Below are positions 34,015 through 44,093 of a stretch of 64,000 nucleotides of DNA, piece after piece (positions within the stretch are counted from its first letter, which is position 1; the number at the start of each line of letters is the position of its first letter). The stretch comes from CAIOYC01 sp965277345 (GTDB lineage: Bacteria > Pseudomonadota > Alphaproteobacteria > Caulobacterales > Caulobacteraceae): NCBI GenBank assembly GCA_965277345.1, contig CBDICI010000004.1, positions 1,674,001 to 1,738,000 of the forward strand, written 5' to 3'. The position numbers and the translations under genes were made by a program. A model generated the notes under the pieces. That model was not told the origin of the DNA and ran no database searches. It saw only the letters and a program-made list of their open reading frames with translations.

Positions 34015-36004
34015 AGTCGCGCGCCTCCCGCAGGGCGATCCCGCGTTCCGGTGTAAGCGTGAGGTAGGGGTGGAAGAACCCGTCCCCCTGGCCGATCAGG
34101 CCCTCGGCAGGCGCCGGGAAGGCGCAGCCCGGCGCCACGATCGCCCGCGCGCTGGGATCCACCACGCCGCGCCGCTCGCCGACTTGGGTCAGGTCGGCGC
34201 AAAGGCGATGGAAGGCGTGCTGCCAATCCAGCGCCGCCAGCGCAGCCAGACCGCGCGCGGCCTCCGAGGTTCGGAGCGCCAGGAGGTAGGGACTGGCGGT
34301 CGCCACATTGCGATGCCAGAGCGGGCCGCCGAAGGCGCCCCATTGGCGAAGGCCCGAGCCTCGGAAAAGCGGATGCGCCACGCCGGCCTCGTCGCGCACC
34401 GAACCCGCCTCCACGACGAAATCGTCGCTCTCCACCGTTACGCCCGAGGCGAAGGCGATGGGTCCGTCCCCATGAAGCCAGCCGGCCAACTGCCGAAGCG
34501 CGCCGGGCGTGTGCACCATAAGTCCGCCGTCGAGGATGACCGTGACCCGTTCGGACGCCGAGGTCAGCAGGCCGGCTGCGCGCTGGATCGGCGCTTCCGC
34601 GATCAGCGAGTTCACCTTGCACCAGGCCGGCAGGCTCCGCTTGCTTTGACGCCATTGCTTGCGGAAGGCCCAGCTGTCCTCAGGGGTGAGCAACAGATCG
34701 ACCTGTGTGAAATCGCGCCGCTCGCGCTCCAGGTGCGAGACCAGGGTCAGGAGCGGCTCCACCTGACGTCCGCCCAGCACCAGCACGCGAACCGGCGCCA
34801 CCTCGTTCCAGACAACTCGGTAATCGGTGTCGGGATAGCGTTCGAAGCGACCCGGGAGTTGGACGCGCTCGGCGTGACGATTGAGCGCCCGCAACTGGGC
34901 GTCCAGGGCATAGGGCTTGGCGGCGATGCCGGCGGCGGTCGAGCCGGGGTGGACGCGCCAACTGTAGGCAATGCCGGGAACGCGGAGGATGTGCGCGGCC
35001 CGCTCGGTGGCGCGCAGGAAGAGGTCCCAGTCCTGCGCCCCATCCACGCCGAGAGCCCAGCCGCCGATCTGAGCCATCAGGCCGGCCGAGAGGACGTTGA
35101 AGTGGGTCAGGTAGTTGACGGAATAGAGCGTCTCCGGGCTCCAGGATGGCTTGAGCAGCGGGGCGAAGCGTCGCGCGCCGCTCTCCGACAGCTGTTCCTT
35201 GTCGGTGTAGAGAAAGTCCGCTTGGGGCGTTGCGGTGATGGCCTCGACGATGCGCGCCAGCGCTTGGGGCGTCAGCTCGTCGTCATGATCGAGCAGCCCG
35301 ATATAGTCTCCCCGGGCCAGCGAAAGTGCGGCGTTGGAGTTGCCGGATATGCCGAAGTTCTGGTCAAGGCGCTCGACCCGAAACCGCCTGTCCCGCCGCG
35401 CGTAGCGCATCAGGAGCTGGAGCGAGGCCGCCCCTTCGGGATCGGCGAAGGCGATGCAGGCTTCCCAATTTGAATAGGTTTGGCGAAGGAGAGAATCGAG
35501 CGTGGCTCTGAGGATGCGTGGACTGACCTTGTAAACCGGCAGAACGATACTGATCAGTGGGCGAAGACCCGCATGAGCCGGCTTGACCTTTTGATCGAGC
35601 AAAGGCTCCACCTCCCGCTTCCAGGCGAGATAGGGATCGCCAAGGTTCAGCAGCTGGGATAGCGCGGATGGCGGCGCCGAAGCCGGCGCAGGGACCGAGC
35701 CTTGCCGGGCGCTCAGCCGGTCTCGCTCTCGCTCCAGCATCGCATCGGCCAACACGCCCAAGCTCCGCGCCAGGCGACCCAGCATCGATTGGGGCGGCGC
35801 ATAGCGAAGCCGCAGGACGCGGAAGAGCTTGGCGAGCTTGAGACTGATATCCCCTTCGTTCAGCCATCCGCTCCCGGCGCTGGTCAGCGCCAGCGACGCC
35901 CTTAGTCCTTCGATCTCCGACCTCTGTTGGCGGACGATCGCGTCCAGGTCCTGGATACGCGGTCGAAGCGCATCGGGCAGCCGTAGCGCTCGGGACTTGA
36001 ACAT
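34004..36004 (-). CDS. Glycosyltransferase family 2 protein (two-part)
   Basis: A 666-residue protein. Residues 1-120 are helical with coiled-coil character (RIQDLDAIVRQQRSEIEGLRASLAL). A GT-A glycosyltransferase domain begins near residue 148 (LISIVLPVYKVSPRILRATLDSLLRQTY) and carries the nucleotide-sugar/metal motif LLDHDDELT near residue 238. DWDLFLRATERAAHILRVPGIAYSWRVHP closes the domain. The C-terminal 270 residues are a second region related in style to GT2-like domains. It lies 25 bp after tpsA and overlaps the GT4 gene, so it belongs to the TPS operon. Confidence 0.85.
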   Translation of the reverse strand: MFKSRALRLPDALRPRIQDLDAIVRQQRSEIEGLRASLALTSAGSGWLNEGDISLKLAKLFRVLRLRYAPPQSMLGRLARSLGVLADAMLERERDRLSARQGSVPAPASAPPSALSQLLNLGDPYLAWKREVEPLLDQKVKPAHAGLRPLISIVLPVYKVSPRILRATLDSLLRQTYSNWEACIAFADPEGAASLQLLMRYARRDRRFRVERLDQNFGISGNSNAALSLARGDYIGLLDHDDELTPQALARIVEAITATPQADFLYTDKEQLSESGARRFAPLLKPSWSPETLYSVNYLTHFNVLSAGLMAQIGGWALGVDGAQDWDLFLRATERAAHILRVPGIAYSWRVHPGSTAAGIAAKPYALDAQLRALNRHAERVQLPGRFERYPDTDYRVVWNEVAPVRVLVLGGRQVEPLLTLVSHLERERRDFTQVDLLLTPEDSWAFRKQWRQSKRSLPAWCKVNSLIAEAPIQRAAGLLTSASERVTVILDGGLMVHTPGALRQLAGWLHGDGPIAFASGVTVESDDFVVEAGSVRDEAGVAHPLFRGSGLRQWGAFGGPLWHRNVATASPYLLALRTSEAARGLAALAALDWQHAFHRLCADLTQVGERRGVVDPSARAIVAPGCAFPAPAEGLIGQGDGFFHPYLTLTPERGIALREARDYAA

Positions 36005-36029
36005 GGCGAGCGCTCCCCCTGTCGCGCTG

Positions 36030-39000
36030 CTAGTACGGCGCTTGGGTCAGGGTTGGGAGGCTTTGGCCGTTGGCCGTCCAATGCTGGGTGAAGTCGAACC
36101 CCGCATAGGCGAAGGTGGCCGGGGGTCCCGTGATCGGGGCCGGCTGGTTTTGGGCCGGATTGGCCTCGTAACCGGAGGCATAGGTCTGGCCGGTGGTCGA
36201 GGGCTGCCAGTACACCGCGGTGACCGTGCCTGTGTCCACGCCGAACAGACCGCCCACGGCCGCGCGGCTCGCGCTCACCTGGCCGGTGGCGTAGGCCGAG
36301 GTCACCGCGCCGCCGGCCTGGTTGGCCCCGACCAGCCCGCCGACGATGTTGACCCCGCTCACCGCCCCCGTGGCGTAGGCGTTGCGGATCACACCATAGT
36401 TCACCCCGACCAGCCCGCCCACAACCTGGTCTCCGGCGGCGTCGAGGGTCGCCGTGCTTCGTCCGGTGGTTGCGCCGGTGGCGTAGGCGTCGTCGATGGT
36501 CCCCGCCCCATCATTGTAGCCGACCAGCCCTCCCACATAGAGGTCCCCCGTGGTGGGCGCGGCGGCGCCCGAGCGCGCCACGGCCCCCTGGTTAAGACCG
36601 ATCAGACCTCCAACCTGATCGCGGCCGGAAACCGCGCCGCCGCTGACGAGGGCGTCGGTGACGGTTCCCTGGTTCACGCCGACCAACCCGCCGACGTAAT
36701 CGACGCCGCTCACCCCACCGCTTGCGCGCCCACCCGAAAGCGTCGCAACGGAGTTCCAGCCCGCGAAGCCTCCGGCGTAGCCGCCGCTGGCGGTTACCGC
36801 CCCTGCGGCCGTACCGCCCGTGATCGAACCGCCGGTGGCGTTCCAGCCGACGTAGCCCCCGACGAAGCCTGCGCCGTTGACAACGCCCGATGCGGTCCCG
36901 CCGCTGATCGCGCCGTAGTTTACGCCCACCAGTCCGCCGGACTGGTCGCCCGTGGCGGTGACCGCGCCAGACGCGCCGAGCGCAGCGCCCCCGTCCGGCG
37001 CGGTCAGGTCGATGCTGGCGCCCGCCTGGTTCCAGCCGACGAAGCCGCCGACCTCGCCCACCCCGGAAACGGAGGCGGCCGTGCGCGCCGTGCCGCTGAT
37101 GGTGGCGAGATTCAGCCCGACGAAGCCGCCGACCTCATTGCGCCCGCTGATCGAACCCGACGCCGTGCCGCCGACGATCGCGCCCGCGTTCCCCCCGGCA
37201 AGTCCGCCGGCGTAGTCCAGTGTCGCCGTCGCGCCGCCTGACGCCGTATCGCCGGTCAGCGTGCCGTAGCTGGTGTTCCAACCGGCCAAGCCGCCGACGT
37301 ATTGAACGCCGCTCGCCTGGCCGGTCGCCGTAGAACCCGTAATCGCCGCGTAGTTCAGCCCCACCAAGCCGCCGACATACTGGTTCCCGCTCACCGCCCC
37401 GGACGCCGTGGCCCCGGTCAGAACACTGTTGTTGAAGCCGATCAGTCCGCCCACCTGATTGCCGGTGGCGGTAACCCGACCGGAGGCCGCCGCATTGGCC
37501 ACTGTGCCGAAGCTCGCGCCCACCAGGCCGCCCACATTGTCGGTCCCGCTCACCGAAGCGCTGGAACTGGCGTTGGCGACGCTGGCGCCGCCCTCGTTCA
37601 CCCCGACCAGGCCGCCCGTTCCGCCCATGCCGATCACGGTCCCGGAGGCCGAGACGTTGAGCACGGAGCCGAAGTTGTCGCCGACCAGGGCGGCGGTGTA
37701 GCCGAGCCCGGTCGCGGAGACATTGGCCAGCGTCAGGTCGCGGATCAGTCCGCCCGCCGCGAGCGTCCCGACCATGCCCACATTTGAGGAGGCCGGGGCG
37801 GCGATCGTCAGGTTAGAGATCGTGTTGCCGAGACCCTCGAACGTGCCGCCGAAACTCGTGATCGGCGCGCCGGTCAACGGGCTGCCGCCGAGGTCGGCAT
37901 TGGTCGCCAGCGCGTAGGTGCCGCTGCTCCCGGCGCCGGCCAGGTCCGTCGCCGTCCTGATCAAGGTGTAGGGCGTGCTGTTGATGGTCAGCGACCCGCC
38001 GCTCGCCCCGAAGTCGACCCGGCCGCCGGTGAAGCTCAGGCCCGCGCCGTAGGCAAGGCTGACCGGGCCGCCGGCGATCGTCACCGGGGCGGCGATCGAC
38101 AGCGCCCCGCTGGCAGTCAGCGCCAGTCCGCCCGGCGCCGCCGAAATGGGAGCGGCCACCGTCAGGGGCGCGGCTGGTCCGGTGGTGGCGACGCCCAGGG
38201 CGCCCGCGAGCGTCAGCGGCTGGTCCAGGGTAAAGCCCGCGCCCGTCGCGTTGACGATCGTCGCCGGCAGGGTCAACAGTCCGTTGGTCGATCCAAACGT
38301 GACGCCGAGGTCTGCGATCAAACCGCTGTAGGTCGTTGCGTGGGTGTTGGCCTGGAACACATTTGCAGAAATGTTCAGCCCACTCAGGGTCTGGGCCCCT
38401 GCCGACCCGCTAAAGGACAGTGCGTCGCTGTAGAAACCCGCAAGTGGCCCGCAACCGCAAGTCAGCACGCCCAGCTTCAGGCCCAAGGACGCCAGCGTTC
38501 CCACCGGCAGGACCGCATACCAATAGCCGTTTGTGCCGGTGCTCGCCCCGAGCCCCACCGGGCCGCCGCCGGAGAACAGGGTCAACGGCGCGCCCGCCAG
38601 CGGCGTGGTCCCGTCGCTCTGATAGGCCGTCCCGCTGACCGCCTGCACCCCGTTCGGGAAGAAGGTCTTCAGATAGGGATAGGTCCCGCCGAGCCCGCCG
38701 AAAAAGGCCACGCCCAAGGTCGAGGCGCCGCTCGCCTGGAACTGGGCGGTGGTGAGGCCGGTCGCGGTCTGGCCCGCGTTGTCGTACCCGAACGCGTTGC
38801 TCCTTCCCGAGGTCTGGGTGTCCCAATAGGCGTTGGCGACCGTGCCGGGGGTGTTGTTGTCACCTATCAGGCCGCCGACCTGGTTCGTTCCGCTGGCCGC
38901 GCCCGTCGCGTAGACGCCTTTGACCGATCCGCTGTTGAGGCCTATCAGGCCGCCGACGTTGATCGAGCCGTTGACGGAGCCCGTCGCGTAAGCGTTGAGG

Positions 39001-42000
39001 ATGCTGGCGCCGTTACTCGTGTCGCCCACGAGGCCGCCGATGGACGAGATCCCGCTGACCGCGCCCGTCGCGTAGGCGTTGGTTATCGAGCCGTTGCTGC
39101 GGCCTACCAGCCCGCCCGCATCGTCCTGCCCATTGATCGCGCTTGTGGCGTAAGCGTTGGTGATGGACCCGCCGCTTTGGTTGCCCGCCAGGGCGCCGAC
39201 GTAGGCGTACCCGACGATCGAGCCGCCGATCAGACCGAGGTCGCGGACGACGCTGCCATTGGACAGGATGCCGAACAGGCCGATATTTTGAGCGTTCGAC
39301 TGCGAGTTGATCGTCAGTCCGGTGATGGTGTGACCGAGCCCCTCCAGCGTGCCGGAGTAGCTGCCGATCACCGCGCCGCCATAGGCCGTGGCCGGCGCCG
39401 TCAGGTCGTGGGCGAGCGCGCTGTAACTGCCCGCGGCGGTGTTCATGCCTGCCAAGGCGCTCATGGAATAGAGCAGGGTGTAGGGATTCCCGTTGACGCT
39501 CAGCGTCTCGCCGCTGCCGGGCCCGCCGAGGAAGGCCAGGCTCGATCCCTCGGCGAAGGTCAGGTCCATGGGCGAGGGCGAACTGGTGTTGACGTCGTAG
39601 CTGAGACTCACTTGGCCGCCGTTCAGGGTGACGGTTGCGTTCACCGCCAGCGCGCCGCTCGCGACCAAGCCGAGCGCGTTGGCGCCGGCCGAGATCGGCG
39701 CGGCCACGGTCAGGGGCGCGCCCGCCGCGGTGAGCTGGATGCTCAGCGGCGCGGTCAGGGTCAGGGGCTGATCGAGGGTGAAGCTGGCGCCCGTGGCCAG
39801 CAGGCCCGCGCCCGTGGTTCCGTTCACCGCCGCGACCGCTCCGGCGTCGCCGCCCGCGACGGCGAGCGCGGCGGCCTTGGTCGGCGGGGCGGGGGCCAGC
39901 GACCACAGCAGGGCGGAGGTGGATCCCGTCAGCGCGCCGCCGAGCAGGTTCAGCCCCGTCTGAACGCCCGGCTGGGGGTTGCTCAGCGAGCCGGTCGGGC
40001 CGGTGTAGCTCGCTAAGGTCGCGCTGTTTGATCCGCCGGTCGTGGAGGCCAGCAGGCTCTCTCCGCCGCTCAGCGTGCCCGCCGGGGCGACGATGTACCA
40101 ATAGCCGTTGGCGCCCGTCGTCGCCTGGCCGATCTGGGCGCCGCCCCCGTCCAGCGACACGGTCGCGCCCGAACCGAGCGGCTTGGTCCCGGCGTCGCTG
40201 TAGGCCGTGCCGCTGATCGCCTGCACGCCATTGGGATAGAAGCTCTGCAGGAACGGGTAGACGTTGCTTGAGTACCCGGTCGACCAGACGGGGGCCTGGA
40301 AGCCGTCGGGCAGATACCCGCGCTGCAGCTGCGCGGTGGTCTGGCCCGTGCCGCCCGCGCTGCTCGACTGGCCCGTGGTCTGGGTGTCCCAGTAGGAGTT
40401 GGTGACCGGGTTGGCTGCGCCGCCGGAAGAGTTGTAGCCGACGAGGCCGCCGATGGAGGTGCCGCTTCCGCTGACCGCGCCCGTCGCATAGGCGTTGGTG
40501 ATCGACCCGCCTTGGTCGTAGCCCACCAAGCCGCCTGTCGCGAAAGTGACGCCGCTGACCGCTCCGGTCGCGTAGGCGTTGGTGATCGCCCCGCCGGTGG
40601 TATGCCCCACGAGGCCGCCGACGCGGCTCCCGCTGACCGCGCCGGTGGCGAACGCGTTCGTTATCGATCCGCTCGACTCGCCCACCAGCCCGCCGACGAA
40701 GCTGCTCCCGTGCACCGCGCCCGTGTCGTAGGCGTTCGAGATCGAGCCGTTGCTGAAGCCCGCCAGGCCGCCGACGCGGTACCGCCCGGAGATCGACCCT
40801 CCGATCAGACCGATGTCACGCAGCGTGGCGCCTGACTGCATACTCCCGATCAGGCCGACGAAGTCACCCGACGAGCTGATGTTGAGTCCCGTGATCGTAT
40901 GGCCCAGCCCCTCCAACGTCCCGAAGTAACCGCCGGAGATCACCGAGCCGCCGTAGCCGGTGGTCGGCGTCAGGTCCTGGGCGAGCGCGCTGTAGCTGCC
41001 GGCGGCGGTGTTCACGCCCTGTAGGGCGGCCATGGAGTAGAACAGGCTGTAGCTGTTGCCGTTGATGCTCAGGCTCTCGCCGCTGCCCGATCCGCCGAGG
41101 AAGGCAACGCTGGAGCCCAGAGCGAAGGTCAGGTCGCCGCCGCCGCCGTAGGACAGCGTGGCCTTGCCGCCGTTCAGCGTGATCGGGGCGTTGATGGTCA
41201 GCCCGCCGGCGGACTGCAGCGTCAGCGCATTGGCGCCGACGGCGATCGGCGCCGCCACCACGATGGACGCGCCGGCCGTGGTGGCCTGCACGCCCAGCGC
41301 GCCGGTCACCGGCTGGTCGACGTTGAAATAGCCGCCCGTGACGTTGATGAAGGGGCTCAGCCCGTTCACGAAGCTCGGCGCGGAGATCGCCGCCAACGCC
41401 GCCGCCTTGTCCGCCTGCGCGGCCGAGAGATAATAGTCGGCCGTGGTGTAGCGCAGGATGCCGCCGTAGATGTCGACTCCGGCGGTCGCGCCGGTGATGG
41501 TCTGCAGCGTCGCCCCGGGGTTGGAGCCGTTCGTGTAGGCCAGCAGCGTCGCCCCGCCGGAGATCGAGCCGGGCGCCGTCGGCAGATAGATGTAGTAGTA
41601 GCCGTTGGCCCCGATGGAGGCCGACCCGAGCGCCGACCCGTTCAGGGTGGCGGTCACCTGGCCCGCGTTCATCGGCGTCGCGCCCGCGTCGGTGTAGGCG
41701 TTGCCGCTAATCTTCGGCACGCCGTTCGAGTAGAAGCTTTTCAGATAGGGGTAGAGCCCCGGCCCGGCCGCCCACGCCGCGCCGGAGAAGCCCGAGGGCG
41801 GCGTCCCGCTCTGCAGCTGAGCCGTGGTCTGGCCCGTCCCCGCGGAACTTCCGGCCTGGCCGGAAGTCTGGGTGTCCCAGTAGGCGTTGGTCGCGCCGCC
41901 GCCGCCTCCGGGCGGGTTGTAACCCACCAGCCCGCCGACATAGGACGGCGAACTGACCGCGCCGGTGGCGTACGAGGCGGTGATGCCGCCGAAATTCACG

Positions 42001-43967
42001 CCCACCAGCCCGCCGGCGTAGAGCGTCCCGCTAGCTACGGCGCCCGTGGCGTAGGCGTTGGTGATCGGGCCACCGTTGAGGCCCACCAGTCCGCCGGCGG
42101 GGCCGTAGCTCGCTCCGACCACACCGGTGGCGTAGCTGTTTGCGATCGTCCCTTCGTTCTCGCCCGCCAGGCCGCCGACCTGGCTTTGCCCGCTCACAGC
42201 GCCAGTGGAAAAGCTGTTGACGACGGAGCCGGGATAGTTCGCAAGGCCCGCCAGCCCGCCGACGTGGTCATGCCCGCTGACGCTGCCGCCGATCAGGCCG
42301 AGATCGCGGATCGTGCCGGTGCTCTGAGCGATCAGCCCGACGTCGCTGAGGTTCGGCGCGGCGATGGTCAGGTTGCTGATGCTGTTGCCGAGTCCCTCCA
42401 GCACGCCGCTGAAACTGGAGGAACTGCTCCCGATCAGCGCGTTGGCGTAGGTCGTCCCGCTGGCGTCCAGCGGCTTGGCCAGGGCGTAGCGCGCGCCCAG
42501 CCCCGAGCCATAGCCCGAGTTGATGGGCGTGACCGCCGAGCCGTCGATCGCGCTCACCCCGTCGATCGAGTCCAGCTCGGCCAGGGTGTAGAGCAAGGTG
42601 TAATATTGGCCGTTGATGCGCAGGGTCTGGCCCAGGCCCTCCGCCCCCGTGAACTTCAGGCTGGCCCCTTGCGCGAAGGTCAGCGCGCCGCCCGAGTTGT
42701 TCTGATTGTAATAGAGGTCGGCGTAGCCCCCGCCGGACGCGGTGATCGGCGCGTTGATCGCCAGGTTGCGGTAGGCGTTCAGCGTCAGTTGGAAGTTGCT
42801 GCCCCAGCTGATCGGCGCGGCCACGGTGATGTCGCCGGCGCCCGAACCCGCGCCGGCGGCGTTCTCGGTGACGTTGCCGTTCGCGAGCGCGTTGGAGATG
42901 CTGGTCGCCGCGGTCTGGTCGATGGTGATGTCGGTGGGGTCGAGCAGCCAGGTCCCGCCGTGGGCGTCGACCTTGGCCGCGCCGATGTCCAGCGTGGCGC
43001 CGGAGGTCTCGATCTGACCCGGCGCGCCGCTGCGCCCTTGCGCCTCGATGGTCCCGGCGACGTGCGCCGTCCCGCCCTCGGCGATCAGGAACACCCGGCC
43101 GTCCGTGCTGGAGACGCCGGTGGCCCGGATCACGCCTGAGGTGTCGCCGGCCAAGGCGTAGACGTCGCCGCCGTTGGCGCGCAGCTCCGCCATCGCCGCC
43201 TCGATCGCGCCGCTGTTGGTCGCGCTGGTCCCCGCGCCGCCGACCAGGACGGCGAACTTGCCGCCGTCCAGCGCCGCGTCGCGCACCAGCACCTGCGAGC
43301 CGGCCAGGAGGCCCACATCGCCCTGCGGCGCGCTGATATCGCCGTCGTTGCGCACCGTAGTCGCGATCAGAGCTACGTCGCCGCCGAGCGCGCCGATCTT
43401 GCCGAGATTGACCACGCTGGCGGTCGAGGGGCCGTCGAAGGTCAGGTCGCCGCCCTTGAGGAAATTCGAGTCGGTCAGGTCCAGGGTCGAGGCGACAAAG
43501 CGTCCGCCGGTGTTCACCACCCCGGTCTTGCCGACGATCACGCCGTTGGGATTGATCAGATAGACCGAGCCGGTGGCGTTCAACAGACCGGCGATCGACG
43601 ACACGCCCGATCCCGTCACGCGGTTCAGCGTCGCGCCCGAGCCGTTATTGAACTGGACGACGCCTCCCTGGCCGATGGAGAAACCCGACCAGTTGATAAT
43701 CGCCTTGCCGCTCGATTGATTGACGGTGAGGGTGGATCCGGCGCTCGAAATGTTCGCCGCGCCGGCCGCCACCGAACCGCCCGTGGGCAAAACCGTCCCT
43801 GGCGCCGCAGACGCTGTTTGCGGCGCGCCCCAGGCCAGCATCAGTGCAATCAGCGAACAACTCGCCAGCCCGCCCGTCCGCACGCTGAGGAATTGCGGTC
43901 GCCGCGCCGTTGCGGACCTCGTCCCCCGACGCACCGTGAGTTTCGCACTTAACTTTGAACTGACCAC
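36030..43967 (-). CDS. Giant two-partner secretion exoprotein TpsA (FHA N-domain, GLUG repeats)
   Basis: A roughly 2,645-residue secreted adhesin-like protein. The extended Tps signal (RTGGLASCSLIALMLAWGA, then a cleavage zone near TASAA) is followed by a filamentous-haemagglutinin N-terminal domain (about residues 50-175) with INWSGFSIGQGGVVQFNN and LINPNGVIVGKTG. From about residue 520 on it is dense with GLUG motifs (VGGLVGxNxGxIxNAYATG). Three modules of about 500 residues each hold a GLUG block, a WDTQTSGQ linker and a carboxypeptidase-regulatory-like domain (GANGYWYI). The GTG at 43967 is chosen for its GGAAGG; another GTG at 44018 is possible. It is the first gene of the operon. Confidence 0.88.
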   Translation of the reverse strand: MVSSKLSAKLTVRRGTRSATARRPQFLSVRTGGLASCSLIALMLAWGAPQTASAAPGTVLPTGGSVAAGAANISSAGSTLTVNQSSGKAIINWSGFSIGQGGVVQFNNGSGATLNRVTGSGVSSIAGLLNATGSVYLINPNGVIVGKTGVVNTGGRFVASTLDLTDSNFLKGGDLTFDGPSTASVVNLGKIGALGGDVALIATTVRNDGDISAPQGDVGLLAGSQVLVRDAALDGGKFAVLVGGAGTSATNSGAIEAAMAELRANGGDVYALAGDTSGVIRATGVSSTDGRVFLIAEGGTAHVAGTIEAQGRSGAPGQIETSGATLDIGAAKVDAHGGTWLLDPTDITIDQTAATSISNALANGNVTENAAGAGSGAGDITVAAPISWGSNFQLTLNAYRNLAINAPITASGGGYADLYYNQNNSGGALTFAQGASLKFTGAEGLGQTLRINGQYYTLLYTLAELDSIDGVSAIDGSAVTPINSGYGSGLGARYALAKPLDASGTTYANALIGSSSSSFSGVLEGLGNSISNLTIAAPNLSDVGLIAQSTGTIRDLGLIGGSVSGHDHVGGLAGLANYPGSVVNSFSTGAVSGQSQVGGLAGENEGTIANSYATGVVGASYGPAGGLVGLNGGPITNAYATGAVASGTLYAGGLVGVNFGGITASYATGAVSSPSYVGGLVGYNPPGGGGGATNAYWDTQTSGQAGSSAGTGQTTAQLQSGTPPSGFSGAAWAAGPGLYPYLKSFYSNGVPKISGNAYTDAGATPMNAGQVTATLNGSALGSASIGANGYYYIYLPTAPGSISGGATLLAYTNGSNPGATLQTITGATAGVDIYGGILRYTTADYYLSAAQADKAAALAAISAPSFVNGLSPFINVTGGYFNVDQPVTGALGVQATTAGASIVVAAPIAVGANALTLQSAGGLTINAPITLNGGKATLSYGGGGDLTFALGSSVAFLGGSGSGESLSINGNSYSLFYSMAALQGVNTAAGSYSALAQDLTPTTGYGGSVISGGYFGTLEGLGHTITGLNISSSGDFVGLIGSMQSGATLRDIGLIGGSISGRYRVGGLAGFSNGSISNAYDTGAVHGSSFVGGLVGESSGSITNAFATGAVSGSRVGGLVGHTTGGAITNAYATGAVSGVTFATGGLVGYDQGGSITNAYATGAVSGSGTSIGGLVGYNSSGGAANPVTNSYWDTQTTGQSSSAGGTGQTTAQLQRGYLPDGFQAPVWSTGYSSNVYPFLQSFYPNGVQAISGTAYSDAGTKPLGSGATVSLDGGGAQIGQATTGANGYWYIVAPAGTLSGGESLLASTTGGSNSATLASYTGPTGSLSNPQPGVQTGLNLLGGALTGSTSALLWSLAPAPPTKAAALAVAGGDAGAVAAVNGTTGAGLLATGASFTLDQPLTLTAPLSIQLTAAGAPLTVAAPISAGANALGLVASGALAVNATVTLNGGQVSLSYDVNTSSPSPMDLTFAEGSSLAFLGGPGSGETLSVNGNPYTLLYSMSALAGMNTAAGSYSALAHDLTAPATAYGGAVIGSYSGTLEGLGHTITGLTINSQSNAQNIGLFGILSNGSVVRDLGLIGGSIVGYAYVGALAGNQSGGSITNAYATSAINGQDDAGGLVGRSNGSITNAYATGAVSGISSIGGLVGDTSNGASILNAYATGSVNGSINVGGLIGLNSGSVKGVYATGAASGTNQVGGLIGDNNTPGTVANAYWDTQTSGRSNAFGYDNAGQTATGLTTAQFQASGASTLGVAFFGGLGGTYPYLKTFFPNGVQAVSGTAYQSDGTTPLAGAPLTLFSGGGPVGLGASTGTNGYWYAVLPVGTLASLGLKLGVLTCGCGPLAGFYSDALSFSGSAGAQTLSGLNISANVFQANTHATTYSGLIADLGVTFGSTNGLLTLPATIVNATGAGFTLDQPLTLAGALGVATTGPAAPLTVAAPISAAPGGLALTASGALSIAAPVTIAGGPVSLAYGAGLSFTGGRVDFGASGGSLTINSTPYTLIRTATDLAGAGSSGTYALATNADLGGSPLTGAPITSFGGTFEGLGNTISNLTIAAPASSNVGMVGTLAAGGLIRDLTLANVSATGLGYTAALVGDNFGSVLNVSASGTVIGMGGTGGLVGVNEGGASVANASSSASVSGTDNVGGLVGASFGTVANAAASGRVTATGNQVGGLIGFNNSVLTGATASGAVSGNQYVGGLVGLNYAAITGSTATGQASGVQYVGGLAGWNTSYGTLTGDTASGGATATLDYAGGLAGGNAGAIVGGTASGSISGRNEVGGFVGLNLATISGTARTAASVSGVGEVGGFVGWNQAGASIDLTAPDGGAALGASGAVTATGDQSGGLVGVNYGAISGGTASGVVNGAGFVGGYVGWNATGGSITGGTAAGAVTASGGYAGGFAGWNSVATLSGGRASGGVSGVDYVGGLVGVNQGTVTDALVSGGAVSGRDQVGGLIGLNQGAVARSGAAAPTTGDLYVGGLVGYNDGAGTIDDAYATGATTGRSTATLDAAGDQVVGGLVGVNYGVIRNAYATGAVSGVNIVGGLVGANQAGGAVTSAYATGQVSASRAAVGGLFGVDTGTVTAVYWQPSTTGQTYASGYEANPAQNQPAPITGPPATFAYAGFDFTQHWTANGQSLPTLTQAPY

Positions 43968-44093
43968 GTCGAACGACCTTCCGCCCCAGCGCCGGGGTGA
44001 CGAGACCTCCGCTAACACGATCTGCGCGGCCCTGCTTTCAGCCCCGTCTCTATCGACTTGTGTCAGCGTCCAGGGCCGTACTATCCGGAGCGT

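Noticed and set aside
35829..43139. Several long plus-strand frames inside tpsA
   Set aside because: They mirror the repeats of tpsA and show no independent start or motif.
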